Of a DNA stretch of 64,000 nt, positions 22,150 to 33,499 are shown piece by piece (position 1 is the stretch's first letter; every line of letters begins with the position of its first letter). This DNA comes from Dicyema japonicum. Its lineage: Eukaryota > Dicyemida > Rhombozoa > Dicyemidae. Made by a program: the position numbers and the translations under genes. The stretch covers positions 10,313-74,312 of the forward strand of contig RDEW01000081.1 in the NCBI GenBank assembly GCA_011109175.1. Direction: 5' to 3'. The notes beneath the pieces were generated by a model. The model saw only the letters and a program-made list of their open reading frames with translations. It had not been told where the DNA came from and did not search any database.

Positions 22150-23999
22150 CTGAGTTACTAAACGACTGGTGAAGCTGGGAAATCCGTCCTGCTAAGAAGT
22201 CCTTTATCCATGTGAAGAGTTTCTTTTGGATGTCAGCAGCCGCATGCCTTGATAGGAGGGCATCATGCCACACGCTATCGAATGCTTTGGACTGCTCCAA
22301 ACACACCAGGTTGACTTGCCTCTTGAATTCCAGGCCTCTCAGTACGATCGAATACATGTGGTGGATACAATCCGTGCAAAATTTCTCAGATCTGAGCCAC
22401 ATTGTTCCGCGAGAAGGAAACAACTCTTTTCCATGTGCTCGTTTAGTCTTTTGAAGATAATTCTCTCAGCAATCTTGGAGATAGAGCAATTTAGGCTGAT
22501 CGGCCTATAGTTAAAAGGGTCCCTCCCCGACTTTCTTGGTTTAAGTATCATACTGACAATAAAGGATTTCCAGCGTCTTGTGACATATTTATGATCAATG
22601 CTTGCGTTGAATAAGTTCCTTAGTAAGAGCAGCAAATCCTCTAAACCTTCCTTGAACATTCTCATGCTAACGCTTATGTCTAGGAGCGTGAGCTTTGCAT
22701 TCTCTAATAGCAACTACGACGTCTTCTGTCGTCATCCTTATATTGGTATCTTTGAGATCATCCAGAGAATAGGTAATAAGTTTTTGTGAAGCTACCAACT
22801 CTTCCTTCGGAATCAGCTTCATTGGGTTGACTCTTTGGATACGGTCTAGTGCTTCTTAAAGATATCTGGGGCATCTTCTGTAGAATATGACCCACCTTCT
22901 GGCTTGTTCAAAAAGATTTTCATTTTTTCCCTCTTCTGGCCAGTTATTCTTTGTAAATCTTCCAGTACGAGGAGTCTTTGGTTTTTAGTTTGCTTGCCTC
23001 GACCTTCTAATATCGTTCTAGAGCCAGTCTTGTTCCCTCTTCAATGGCTTTTTTGATTATCTTTAGTTGATCGGTCAATGTAATCCGGTCGATCCAGTCA
23101 ACACATCTTCTGGGTTTGGTCTTAGTCGGTTTCTCTCTTCGGGAATAAGGTCCGTCCTTCCAGTTTTTGAGGTTCCTAGATATGTATCTTCTGTAGTGAT
23201 TTCAATTTATCGTTGAAATGTCATATCCTGTGAACACTCACTCAGTAGTGTCCGGAGCCAGGTTCAGTGTCATCACTTGCGGAATGTGGTCGCTCCCGAT
23301 GTCCCACATGGTCTTCTGTCTCTCCACATAAGTGTAGAGCGGTGGTGAAACAAGGAACACGCCAAGCATAACTCCACCATGGTGAGAGAAGTGATTTGGC
23401 TCCTCCGACGTCATGATTTCAAAGCCAGTTTTATCACCCAATTTTCCTAGTCTGAGTTCATCCCCGTTAGTTCTGAGACACCCATATTTAACGTTCTTGG
23501 CGTTTAGATCTTCTACCAGGACAGACATATCGTTTCTCACAAAAAATTCTTCAATTTCTGTAGAACACTTTCTGAGGTCTTTCGAATACATGCCTCCAAC
23601 GTGTATCCATGAGCCACAGCAGCGCACCTCAACGGAAACAAATTCACATTGTGTATTCATAATAACTTTTGGCTCACGTATCTGTAGGTCATTACTGTAG
23701 AATATTGTGGTTCCAGCACCAACATCAGAATCTTCTACCCACGGTATTTTTATAGAATTAAATCTTTGTAGCATTGTAGTGTTGGTCTTTTTCACCTTGG
23801 TTTTGTTTACCACTTGGATGTCAATCCTGGTGGTTGACAGAAGTAATGCTAAGTCATGACGTCTCTTCCTCAGGAATCGGGCATTCACCAGCACTATCTT
23901 GATGTCTCTTCTCAATTCGCTTTTAGGTAGCCCGGGTTCAGCTCTACCATTCTTTGTAAATCCACCCCGAGTATACCGCTTAGTTCTTTTAGTCTTGAT

Positions 24000-24885
24000 C
24001 AGAGCTTTTCAAAAAATAATTCTCGCGGCACACTAATCGTAAAAAAAATAATCCACGGCACACATTAAAAAATAAAAAATTAAATTTTTAAGATGTGTAA
24101 AAAAACTAAGTACAAAAATTGGTAATTTAATGCCCAAATTTTTATTAATAGAAAAATGAAATCTTAATTATAATTGTTTTTGCATATATTCTCCGACAAA
24201 GATATCTTCATTATTTTTTGTTCATATTTATGACTAAACATAATCCGAGCAATAATACGACAAGCAGGGATTATCAAGTTTTCGCCAATAGTGTGAGGTT
24301 TTAGTTGTTTTGTTATCAATCCTGATATCAGGTATGAACATTTCAATGATTCCTTTGTGTTTACTAAAGTTTCACTGAACATCATTTGACTAGATCTACG
24401 ATTCATAGTAAAAACTAAATAATAGTTGTGTTGTTTTTTCAAATGGATAAAATAATCCACAGATTTTTCGGAATAGTCCGGATGCTTGGAAGTAAAATGT
24501 CTCTTTAGTTTGCTAAAAACCATAGCATCATTTGCAAAGACTCTCATGCAAATTAGACATTGAGGTAGTTTATTTTTATCTTTGCATATAAATCCAAATG
24601 ACAAAAAAGAATCTTTATAAAAACGACGAACTGATCCATAAGCACGTTGATGCGGACGTTATTAAAAAATTAATAAATAATAGTTAACCAATGTAAATGT
24701 CATTAATATATAATAAAAAAATGATTATTTTAATTTTAGTAATTATTTTAATTTGTTTATCTTTTTAAATTAATTAGGTCAAAAATGCATATAAATTTAT
24801 TCAAATTTTTATTTGGCAGGCGGCACACTAGAAATTGTCTCGCGGCACACTTAGTGTGCCACGGCACACCGTTTGACAACCTCTG
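24000..24885. mobile_element. Non-autonomous hAT transposon with 8-bp target-site duplication
   Basis: The 886-bp element starts CAGAGCTTTTCAAA and ends (reverse complement) CAGAGGTTGTCAAACGG, giving imperfect terminal inverted repeats. It is flanked by identical 8-bp copies of GTCTTGAT at 23,992-23,999 and 24,886-24,893. An 8-bp duplication and CAG-type ends are characteristic of the hAT superfamily. Subterminal GCGGCACAC motifs occur at both ends. It sits inside the family A retrotransposon between gag and endonuclease, so it is the younger insertion. Confidence 0.9.
24164..24604 (-). pseudogene. hAT transposase remnant, BED zinc-finger amino-terminal part
   Basis: The frame encodes about 146 residues beginning MSFGFICKDKNKLPQCLICM, then KLKRHFTSKHPDYSEKSVDY, which is the C-x2-C ... 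H-x4-H layout of the BED finger in ZBED5/Buster-type hAT transposases. It continues through SSQMMFSETLVNTKESLKCS and LKPHTIGENLIIPACRII, the region that follows the finger in these proteins. The DDE catalytic core and dimerisation region are missing, so the element depends on another transposase. Confidence 0.8.
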
Positions 24886-26012
24886 GTCTTGATATTATTT
24901 CCTCCAGTTCTTTTGCAATTTTCCTTGGTATATTTTTTTGGGTAGCCAAGCCGATTCTCGTGAATGAGGATCTGGTCCATTTTTGTTAATCCTTGGGCCA
25001 ATTATTCTTTTTTGGGCCACTTTGTTGGTTAAAGCAGAGGTTATTCATCTGTTTCGGTTCCATATTGTTGGTTCGGAGACTTAAGTTTCGCCTGGCCTCC
25101 ACTAGAACAGGGCATCCTCAATAGTTTAACGCACTTGGGTTCGAGACCCGGGTTCGCACTGCACTTGGAGGTGTCATGCTCTCCCGCATAACGGAAGCAT
25201 TTCTTCCTTCCTGTGCACTGGTATGCAAGGTGACCGACATGCTGACAGTTGTAGCAGATCGGCGGTCTTCTTCTCATCCACTCACAGGAGATCTTGTTCG
25301 TTCCAATGTAGAAGCCACAACGTATTAGCGATGCGGCCTCCGATTTATTATTAATTAAGGCTTTCGCCATTGGCATGGCCTGCGATCCTCTGGACATTTG
25401 GGTAACTTTTGTAGTTGATGGAACCATCTCCTGGAGGTAGTCAGAGAGGTCGTCCTCCTTCACCCAGAAGGGCAGGTTCCTGATACAATCTCTGACGGTT
25501 TGTTGAAATTGTTCTGAATCGGTGGTTGTCCGGACCAAAGGAGAAGTCTCATTCACGGTCTCCATAAAGGCGGTCATGTGGGGGTTGTCTCGGAAATCTA
25601 TTCGGAAGAAAGCTCATCTGTGGCTTATCTTCATACATCCGTACTGGTCATAGAGGTATAGAATGTTCGCGATCCTTATCGCACTGGTAGAGGAATCGAC
25701 TGTGATCAATAGAGACGAGTTGTCTGTGGAATTAGCCTTCATGGGTTCGTTTGCTTGTTTGGCCAATTCTGTTGAGTCGAGTTTCATAGGTTCACCTCAA
25801 ATCTCAAATAGCTCATTCTCGGACTGAATCGACTCTGTAGTTCCTTTTAACAAGAATTTAAAAATCGTATCTCAACCTTAACAAAATTCATCTTGAAAGA
25901 TTCCAATACAAACCAGGGATCACTAGCAAGCTTTTCTGATAAGGATTTTGGCTTATTTCCTAAGCAAATTAGAAAAAAGCACGTAATGAGGTTAGTTTTG
26001 AGTCGACTTATA

Positions 26013-26264
26013 GGGTTTCCCGACCATTAACACCACTTTCCAGATCAATAGCGTAGCTTTCCGATCCATTACCGTCATTTTCCCCATTAATAGTGTAACT
26101 TTCAAGTCAATAAGGGTAAAACTCATTTAAGGTCGGATTTTCAGTATCCTAAAGACCAAGAAGAGCTATTTCAGGATCTTCTACTTATATTACTGTAATT
26201 TAAATAAAAGTTTGTTTTTACTTAAAAAAATTTTTTACCCTTAAAAAATTTAGTCGGGAAACCC
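26013..26264. repeat. MITE-like repeat with 12-bp terminal inverted repeats
   Basis: GGGTTTCCCGAC at 26,013-26,024 is inverted as GTCGGGAAACCC at 26,253-26,264. Inside the left half are about five degenerate units of roughly 21 bp around CATTAAYR-GTRACTTTCC. The copy at 49,956-50,207 has one mismatch in the right terminus. I could not define a target-site duplication, so transposition is only suggested. Confidence 0.5.
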
Positions 26265-26335
26265 AATATCTGCTGAAAGTTATGCTATACACTAGAAAGT
26301 GGCAAATAGAATATTTAAACAAATTAGGCTACAGG

Positions 26336-26435
26336 AATCGCAAAACTTAAATTAATCAAGAATTAGTTTGATTGTTAACTAAAATAATCGTAAAACTTAA
26401 ATTAATCAAGAATTTATTTGATTGTTGATTAACCA
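26336..26435. repeat. 50-bp tandem duplication
   Basis: Units 26,336-26,385 and 26,386-26,435 begin AATCGCAAAACTTAAATTA and AATCGTAAAACTTAAATTA, and each contains a small palindrome around TCAAGAATTAGTTTGA. The same pair is present in the second segmental copy near 50,275-50,380. Confidence 0.85.
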
Positions 26436-26899
26436 GCCTAAAAAAAGAAAAATTACAAAAGTCAATTATAAAGATAGAGCATTAAATGAATAAATCAATT
26501 AGTCGGAAACTTTTGATCGATTCACTACCATCTTCCTATTCATTCTTTTATAATAAGGAGTATTCAGATCGACCCTCAGAAAATAAAATTTGAAATCATC
26601 TTTAGTAAAATTAAAGGCAAAAAATTTTTACTAATGTTCGGGTTGCTCCGATACTTCAATAGTATTTTCCCTTAAACGGACTAACACATACAAAAAAATA
26701 AAAGGATGAGTGAGGGGTTTGATTGTATAAAAACACAGCTTTTCGAATATGCTTTATCGGAAACTATCATTTTTGATAAACTTTCTGTGATCGTCTGATT
26801 GAAACAATCTTCTGACTTTGATTGTTGAGTCTTCCATGGAATTGAATAATTCTGAAATCTTCACACAATTTCTGATATGACCGTTCTTATTTTCTATTC

Positions 26900-27610
26900 C
26901 GTTGTCGCATTAGAGACTTTGACATATGACATCTATTTTCACGGAAAAACGAATTTTTTTAATTTTTGTCTAAAACATGGTGACGTTGTATTGAGCAAAA
27001 ATAGGAAACCTTTACATCGGTCGTTTCTTAGATTTCCCAGAAAATCATTCGTGAAGTTAATTGTCCTCGTACAAGCCGTTACTACCCTATCACATGGATT
27101 GAAAAGATTAAGGTGTCGAAGGTAACTCGAAGATCTTTTGGGTTTTTTACGGAGAAGTTTTCTCATCTAGCTTGACGTCAATTAATAATTTCTCTTGTCT
27201 TCTGTATGACGTAAAAAGGATCAAACTGACTTCTCTGGGCTAGCTCTCAATTGATTTCAATAAAACAACAAAATCAGATTGTTCAGACTGTCCTGTAATC
27301 TTCGCGTCAATAATACTCACATCCAACGACTATATAACCCGCGTAAGATAGTAATATGCCGTTGTCATCTTGTGGAATTGCTAGGTCATTCGTAATAAGA
27401 TTGAATAAGAGGGGAGATTATGGGGAACCTTTAGTAACGCAATTTAGTGAAAGTCTCAATGCAGACATCGATTACCCTGGTGTACTCAGGAAATTCACCA
27501 ACTATAACTTCAGGAAAAAATTGTGGGATGATCTCACACCAATCAAAGTAAATACCTTCTGGATTTGAATTGACAATCGACTTTATTTCCAATTCTCTTG
27601 TTTAGACCGA
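26900..27610 (-). mobile_element. Dead non-LTR RT fragment (copy 1)
   Basis: The minus strand reads SMSALRLSLNCVTKGSP, a stop in place of Q, SPLLFNLITNDLAIPQDDNG, ILLSYAGYIVVG and later NPKDLRVTFDTLIFSIHV. This is RT motif B, motif C and thumb order of a Jockey/CR1-like RT. The catalytic YADD is replaced by YAGY and several stops occur. The same fragment is at 50,830-51,540. Confidence 0.75.
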
Positions 27611-29299
27611 ATCTTATAAATTCCTTTAATGTATTTAGGTTCATCGCTTATCTTTGAAACAATGCTAAAACCTGGCATCTGGGAAAGAAGTGCAGATGAG
27701 TGTCATAACCAGCCTTTATAGGATTCTTGACTGGACAAACTCTAACACAATGCTTCATGAATTTGTTCAAATCCATCTGGTAATCAAGGTCTCCCAGTAT
27801 TCTTACTGTCAGCGTTTATAATGTTCCGTAATTTCTTTCACATCTTGTAAAGTTATCTAATTGTTCATGGCAGTGGATATGCGACTCAGTTTCTTTCCTT
27901 GTAAACGTTTTTCACTTTCGGAGATCTAGTATTAATGTTAATTTGTATCTACTATAGGGACTACCATATATGGGTTTTGGAATCTACATGTGCAGTAACT
28001 AAGTACTGGTCTTTATTCACGAATTGAAATCCTCTATAGCTACTACCACATCATTATTTTTAAGTTTCGTCTCCAGAATTGATCCTTAATGTATCACTTA
28101 AAGTTAAGTTATTATTATACAATCTTTTAACAGTTTACGGATAACTAACTTCATAACTATTCAAATAAATGTGTTTTATTTCCTTTTAAAATTTGTAATG
28201 ATAATTAAAAAATCACTATTATTTTTCATAATGCTTCATTTAAAAAAATAAAGTTATTAAAATGTCGCGTAGTCAATTGGTCACATGTTTACCAGCGGTC
28301 TGTTTTATATTCCTAAAAGATCCAGTTTGACTACGCAGTCATTTTTTCTTACTTTACAATTTTGTTAATAATTTACCTTTTAAATGCAAAAATTTAATTT
28401 TTTTAGTTTTCGTCTTCAGAATTGATCCTCAATGTATCACTTTAAGTCAAAGCCGAGGATCCGAAAAGAAGGAAGTATAGAAGCATCTCTGAATAATTAA
28501 TGTGAACATTGATCTATAGATCTAGAAAAATGTTATAAGATAAAAGAATATTCGAAATTTTATTTATAAAATAAATTAAAAATTAGATGAGATAAATAAA
28601 TATTAGAAATTTCATTACAGTGGCTTTGATGGAGGTTCGTTCCTTTATTGAGGTTCGTTCCTTAAAACTTCTGTAGAGTTTTTGTATATGTGGGTTGGAA
28701 GTCGCCAGTTTCAAAATTAGTTCCACGTGTGGTGTATCTAAATGATCAGATCTTAGCACTTCTTAAAAAAATAGTCAAATGTCGGGAATTTTATTTAATA
28801 TTCCAGGAAATACCGGAAAGATGTTAAGAGTTAATTGACGGCTAATTAAGGTAAATCCACTTCTCACGATCCTTTTTAATCATCAAGTCTATCCATATCC
28901 GTAGTTGTGGGAACCCCTCAAATCGAAAGGTGAAGAGAGTGATTTTTTGGTGTTTTTTAGACTAATGGATCACGTGACGGCTCTTAGGATTCAAAGTAGG
29001 CACATAGCAGTGAGTGGTCCTGAATCGTACCCACAGCTAACTCTAGATTGTATTACATGATCTATATTAACAGATGGAAATAAGGTCGCGAATTGTTTAG
29101 AGAAGGGAGAATTTCTGGAGTGTTGAAACAGAGAAACGGGATAAAGGCAACTCCGAGTATTATTGGTGTTTGATCACATAAAAAACTGATTGAGTTGGGG
29201 TAAGATAAGAATTTTTTCAAATTTTAAGGTTAAAAATGTTTGCCCAAATCATATTAAACAAATATAATACAAACCAACAGAATCACAAATCAAAGAAAA
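27611..29299. other. AT-rich sequence downstream of alpha-actinin; no gene seen
   Basis: A 48-bp block (28,060-28,108, around CAGAATTGATCCTTAATGTA) is repeated at about 28,402-28,450. The frame starting at the ATG at 28,262 is short and broken by a TGA that is absent from copy 2 (52,181-52,399). No protein family is recognisable. Confidence 0.45.
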
Positions 29300-31678
29300 T
29301 TAAACTAAGTCCCTTCGTTGTTCCTCAGTCACTGCTTCTTTTTTCTCACTAGCCTTGACATTGCTCTCCACTTGACAGTGCAGCTTCTCCATCCTATTCC
29401 TCAGTCCATTAAAATCAATCCTCATTCTCTGGATGTCATACCCCTTATCATTTTCACTGGTAAACTAAAAGTGACACGACCCATACTTCGGTGAAATTCT
29501 CGGATTCCACAAATTTGCCCTCAAATCCGTTTATTTTACTAACGAACTCCCTCACAGACACCGATTGCTCATCAAAGTTCTTCATTTCCAAAATTAATTT
29601 TGCACACTTTGAGCTTTCTTCCAACCACGAGTCAATTTTAATACACAAATCGTGGAAACTCTCAGCAGCGACACAAGTCTACAATAATAATAAGTTAAAT
29701 AACCTTCTCCTGTTCATTCAAATCCCGCAAAAGCTTAGCCCTTTTATCATGACAAACCTCAATCATCATTTCTTTAGTCTCCTCTAACTGTTGAAGACTC
29801 GAACATGTGTAAACATTCTCTTCCACGTAAGGAAGTTCATTCTTTTTACAGATGCATTGAATCCGCTTGACAATACCCCTGATATTCTTAAGTTTTATAT
29901 CTGCTTTCTCCACATTCTTTTCAAACGAGTCCAGATAGTCCAACCACTTATTAATAATATTGACTGATGACACCAACAGATCATCCCGCATGTCTTCGAT
30001 CCAAAAGTCCATCCATTTCTTTAAAATCTCCAAATATATATTCATCATACAGTCACATCCACTGCATAGTCAAACAACAGTGTATCAATTTGCTCCAAAA
30101 CTAGCATTCGATGTTTAATCTGCTTATACAATTTGGTGTTAAAATCCACAAACTCACTAAAAATGTTCTTAATCTCTTCAAGACGATTATCAACGAGACA
30201 TATCAACGAATATCCATTATCACGCAAGTCTTTAGCATAATCATCAAAACTCCTAATTATTGGGTCATCCATTGCGTTCATAACAATCCTAATTTCGTTA
30301 ATCGTAGCCTTGATCACTCAATATGAGTACCTTCAAGTTAGACAATCCACGTGAGTTTATTTTTATCTTCATATTCGCCATCCACGCTTCATAACTGTCA
30401 CATTTGCGATGGAAATTCATAGCCAGACTTTCAATCAACTTAAGTCTACAACTTATCAAACACGTGACCTGGTACTTTCGGAATTTATCCATTCCTTGTA
30501 ACTTTGAGACAAATCCACCAAACTAGACCAGTCCTCGATAATATTATTTAGTTGTTCCTCTTCAAACTCACTCCTAGCTCTCAAAATGTTGGAGATGTTC
30601 TCCAATTCAACTTTCTGAGAATACTTTGATGGCATCTCTTGCATGGAAAACCATCGGTATTTCTCTAGCTGTTCCCTCACCTCATCAGAACTCCCAAATT
30701 CTGGTCGATTGGACAGCCAGTCTTTCTTGACATTGATCCACGAGATCATCTCGGGGATATCCTCAAGCAGTGGCAAGGAAATCTCACTCTCGCTTACTCC
30801 TCGTAGCAAAGAGTATGCATTCTGTTCTGTCTTGATTGTCTACCAGTAACACAACTCTACACTAATTCATCATGTATAAATTTTTGATAAAGCGAAGAGA
30901 CATATGTCATAACAGAACGCTCATCTGCACGCCAAGCCATATCTAAGATGATAAACCTAGTTACCCTCGGGGTCAAGCATACAGGGTATATCGAGATGCT
31001 CCTCTGCTACTTGGAATGCTCGCTTTAGGTTCTCTTCCGATGTTTCAGGCTTGGGTAAATACGATTAATGCCTGAAATCCGTCAAATTCTATTAGATCTG
31101 GTCTGTGTCTATGGATTATTGCCGCAAAGGCTAGTCCGTCCTTAAAACTAGTATGGAAGTTATTGACGTTCACTCCTTCATACCCATCAGTCTTTCGTTG
31201 ACACCACAAAAGCAGCCCTTCCATGGCAAATTTATCTGTTGATTTAAAAATCCAGCCCTACTTTCCATCGTGATGTCCTGTATTGCGAACCGTAAAATTA
31301 TAGCCCAGATCACCATCAGTATAACTTTGACATTTCCGTCGAGTATGTCTGAAAAAAATCAGTACATCAGTACCTTCTGCTACAACTGAAAGAGTTTCAC
31401 TCCCTTGTTGATCATGAATTTAAGAGCCTGATTGAGGTTCATTATTTGATGAAGCCTGAGGAATTTGGTTTCAACCAGAGGAATTTTCTCGTTGGAAATT
31501 ACTTCAAGCAGACGAATTAGTACAAATCCATTGGAGAAATCAGTATCAAAGTTAACTATTTGGCAGTTGATTTTCCGGAGGTGGGAATTACACCAAGCTG
31601 TAAACACCTTCATTTATAATTTAATTTTACTTTTTTTTGTTGTTTCTAGCTTGAATGATATAGAATATGATCGCACAT
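29300..31678 (-). CDS. ACTN: Alpha-actinin, 12 exons with 22-26 nt introns, no EF-hands (copy 1; two lesions)
   Basis: Alpha-actinin cross-links actin filaments. Exons on the minus strand: 31678-31631, 31607-31374, 31348-31262, 31235-31072, 31049-30965, 30942-30863, 30839-30469, 30445-30331, 30308-30051, 30027-29704, 29678-29487, 29464-29300. All phases agree except for one missing base near 31,390. Predicted length is about 707 residues: CH1 about 17-118 ([19 protein letters not shown]), CH2 about 125-230 ([30 protein letters not shown]), then the spectrin-repeat rod to about 695. It ends EEQRRDLV, just where the calmodulin-like EF-hand domain should begin. Ten introns are GT-AG and one (31,050-31,071) is GC-AG. 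Lesions: a TAG at codon 11 and a one-base frameshift at the end of exon 2. This copy is probably a pseudogene or contains assembly errors. Confidence 0.9.
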
Positions 31679-31836
31679 CTTCACAAACTTAAGTTAGTTA
31701 CGTAAAATTTTATTAAAAATGTTGGTTAGCCAATTTATAAATATTTTTTACTTAAAATTTAGAACTTATTTTTTATCTAAAAATTTATGATTTTCTACCT
31801 ATAAATGATTTTAAATTTATTGGCCACGTGGTGCAA

Positions 31837-32610
31837 CAGTGGGCCCAAAAAGTCATGGCACCACTTAATAAATTTTAATATTTTACTTTTAATTACTTTT
31901 TTTACAAAATTAAAAAGTATTAAGATATTGAAAATAATTTTAAATTTTTAAATTTTAATATTTGGTTAAGAAAAAACAATTTTTTTATATTTTTAGTGTT
32001 ATTTAATGGTCAAAAAGTGTTGGCACGGTGCGTCATTAATTTTTTGTTGCATGACCTATTGCAACAATTACTGCCTCTAATCTTCTTTTGTATGTTTCTA
32101 TTAATTTACTCACGGCAGAATACTATTAACTACATTATATTTTTTGGTCTTCGGATTCCTATCTATATTTTCAACGTTTTCCATAAATTTTCAATTGGGT
32201 TTAAGTCGGGAGGCCATTTCAGAACATTTAGTTGTAATTTTAGTTTTATGTTTCGGATCGTTATTATGTTGAAAACGTCCAATTATTTTTTAACTTTAAT
32301 ATATTGGTGGATGAAATTTAACAATTTTTCAAAATTACGACGTACTTTTCGGTATTCAATATTTCATCTATGAAAAATAGTTCACCCACTCCTTGAGATG
32401 AAAAACACGCCCATAACATTATGCTGTTTCCTCCGTGCTTAACTGTAGGCATGGTACATTTTTTGTCATATTCTTGATTTTTTTCTTCCAAATATATCAA
32501 AAAGTTCAACTTTGGTTTCATCTGATCATAATATATTCATTAATATTTTGTTTATTCGCTGGATATTTTTTTAATCGTTGAATATTTGGTTAGGAATCTA
32601 AGTGTTCTTG
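31837..32610 (-). mobile_element. Tc1-like transposon fragment with IR/DR-type end (copy 1)
   Basis: The minus strand encodes Tc1 transposase pieces in order: SDETKVELFDIFGRKKS (first catalytic Asp), [44 protein letters not shown] (second Asp) and [14 protein letters not shown] (Glu). Frames shift between them. At the 3' end an outer repeat CAGTGGGCCCAAAAAGTCAT (31,837) and an inner related repeat TGGTCAAAAAGTGTTGGCAC (32,007) lie about 170 bp apart in direct orientation, as in IR/DR-type Tc1 termini. The 5' end is truncated or too decayed to see. Confidence 0.85.
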
Positions 32611-32913
32611 AAGAGATCTAAAGAAACTTCACAATGTCATTGAAGATACAAAAATCTCTAAGTAGTAGTCAAATGGTTGAGAAAATGATGTATCTCTAAT
32701 GCATACGTATGTCTGCCTAGGTTTGTGATAGAAAAAGTTTTTGTCTTCTTTCTTTTCGTAGCATAAACAATGTGACAGACTTAGGGGTATCAATAACCAG
32801 AATTTATTACCAAATGAAATAGAGGATGAACGAAGATCAAAGCTGCGGCATTATTATTAGGACGAAAGAAGATCAAAGTTTTCCTAAACTTGATAAATTA
32901 TTTTAAATAGCGG

Positions 32914-33035
32914 GTGCCCAAGTAAAACGTAGTAAGACAATACTAGTGGATTCAGAGTTAAGATTGCTTAGTCGATTTTAATAGTGTGTGCCCAAGTAAA
33001 GCGTAGTAAGACAGTACTGGTGTGTGAAAAATATA
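32914..33035. repeat. Direct repeat, 74-bp period
   Basis: GTGCCCAAGTAAAACGTAGT at 32,914 recurs as GTGCCCAAGTAAAGCGTAGT at 32,988, each followed by AAGACARTACTRGTG. The first unit is also the last sequence before the gap in copy 2 (58,135-58,176). Confidence 0.8.
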
Positions 33036-33152
33036 AAGTCAAAAAAGTCAACATTATGAGTATTATCCAAAAATGTCAAAATTTTAATTTATTAGTGATA
33101 ATTATTCCAAATAAATGAACCAAAGCATGTCCATTACATCAGCTATACTAAA

Positions 33153-33383
33153 CTAAAATATGCTGAATAGAATACTATTTGTTTTCTTGGTTCGCATTCT
33201 AATAGTCTTAGTTAAATTTATACTCAAAATATTGTTAGCCTGGATATGAGGATAATATATGAGTGTCAATACAATCTGATACTGGTGGAACGTCTTGTTC
33301 ATCATTTCTTTAAGATCATCCAAATTCTGCTTTATCAATTCAAATATAAGATCAATATTTTCATCATTCTTCATTCCACTCAT
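33153..33383 (-). CDS. Hypothetical small protein
   Basis: A 76-codon frame begins MSGMKNDENIDLIFELIKQN and LDDLKEMMNKTFHQYQ, an amphipathic helical stretch. A candidate short intron (GTATTGAC ... ATCCAG, 33 nt) would join this to ANNILSINLTKTIRMRTKKT in frame. The product would be a small, highly charged helical protein. I do not recognise the family, and the frame could be chance. Confidence 0.3.
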   Translation of the reverse strand: MSGMKNDENIDLIFELIKQNLDDLKEMMNKTFHQYQIVLTLIYYPHIQANNILSINLTKTIRMRTKKTNSILFSIF

Positions 33384-33499
33384 TTTTAGAGAATAGCGGC
33401 GAATCTGTTATTTCAATAGTCTCCGTCACATATCTATTTAATATAATTCAAGTGTGAAAATACTATTGAAAATATTTACCACGGTCAAATTATCTTAAT

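Larger units (their letters stand above)
22150..25787 (-). mobile_element. Jockey-like family A retrotransposon with gag, endonuclease and truncated RT, interrupted by a hAT element
   Basis: Gag starts at the ATG at 25,787 and runs to 25,041. It shows KLDSTELAKQANEPMK, then CYNCQHVGHLAYQC and CFRYAGEHDTSKC zinc knuckles (the second with a lost cysteine), and an early stop after KISHR. The endonuclease is at 23,915-23,238 (NARFLRKRRHDLALLLS, VVNKTKVKKTN, VLVEDLNAKNVKYGC, GSDHIPQVM). The first catalytic position reads NKTK where other copies have NETK, and GDLNAK has become EDLNAK, so the nuclease is probably dead. RT runs from 23,230 to about 22,150 with RPISLNCSISKIAER and QSKAFDSVWHDALL, and stops before motif B. 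The hAT insertion lies between gag and endonuclease. Confidence 0.9.
22755..32965. repeat. Segmental duplication, copy 1
   Basis: This block matches 47,690-58,176 in the same orientation. Differences are: copy 2 lacks about 23,435-25,590 (family A gag plus the hAT element), copy 2 has about 1.1 kb extra at 48,775-49,915, and copy 2 carries a retrotransposon at 55,766-57,008. Elsewhere the copies differ by scattered substitutions and small indels. Copy 2 ends in an N gap, so the true right border is unknown. Confidence 0.9.

Noticed and set aside
26010-26025. Telomere-like TAGGGTTT
   Set aside because: A single occurrence that forms part of an inverted repeat, not a telomeric array.
31608-31613. 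ATG at 31,613 as the alpha-actinin start (MKVFTAW)
   Set aside because: It lies in a 23-nt intron; upstream exon sequence EKHQKK in copy 2 matches the family and gives a better start at 55,559.
31996-32373. 125-codon plus-strand frame rich in F, I and L (and its copy at 57,221-57,493)
   Set aside because: It is antisense to the Tc1 transposase, whose catalytic motifs are on the minus strand.
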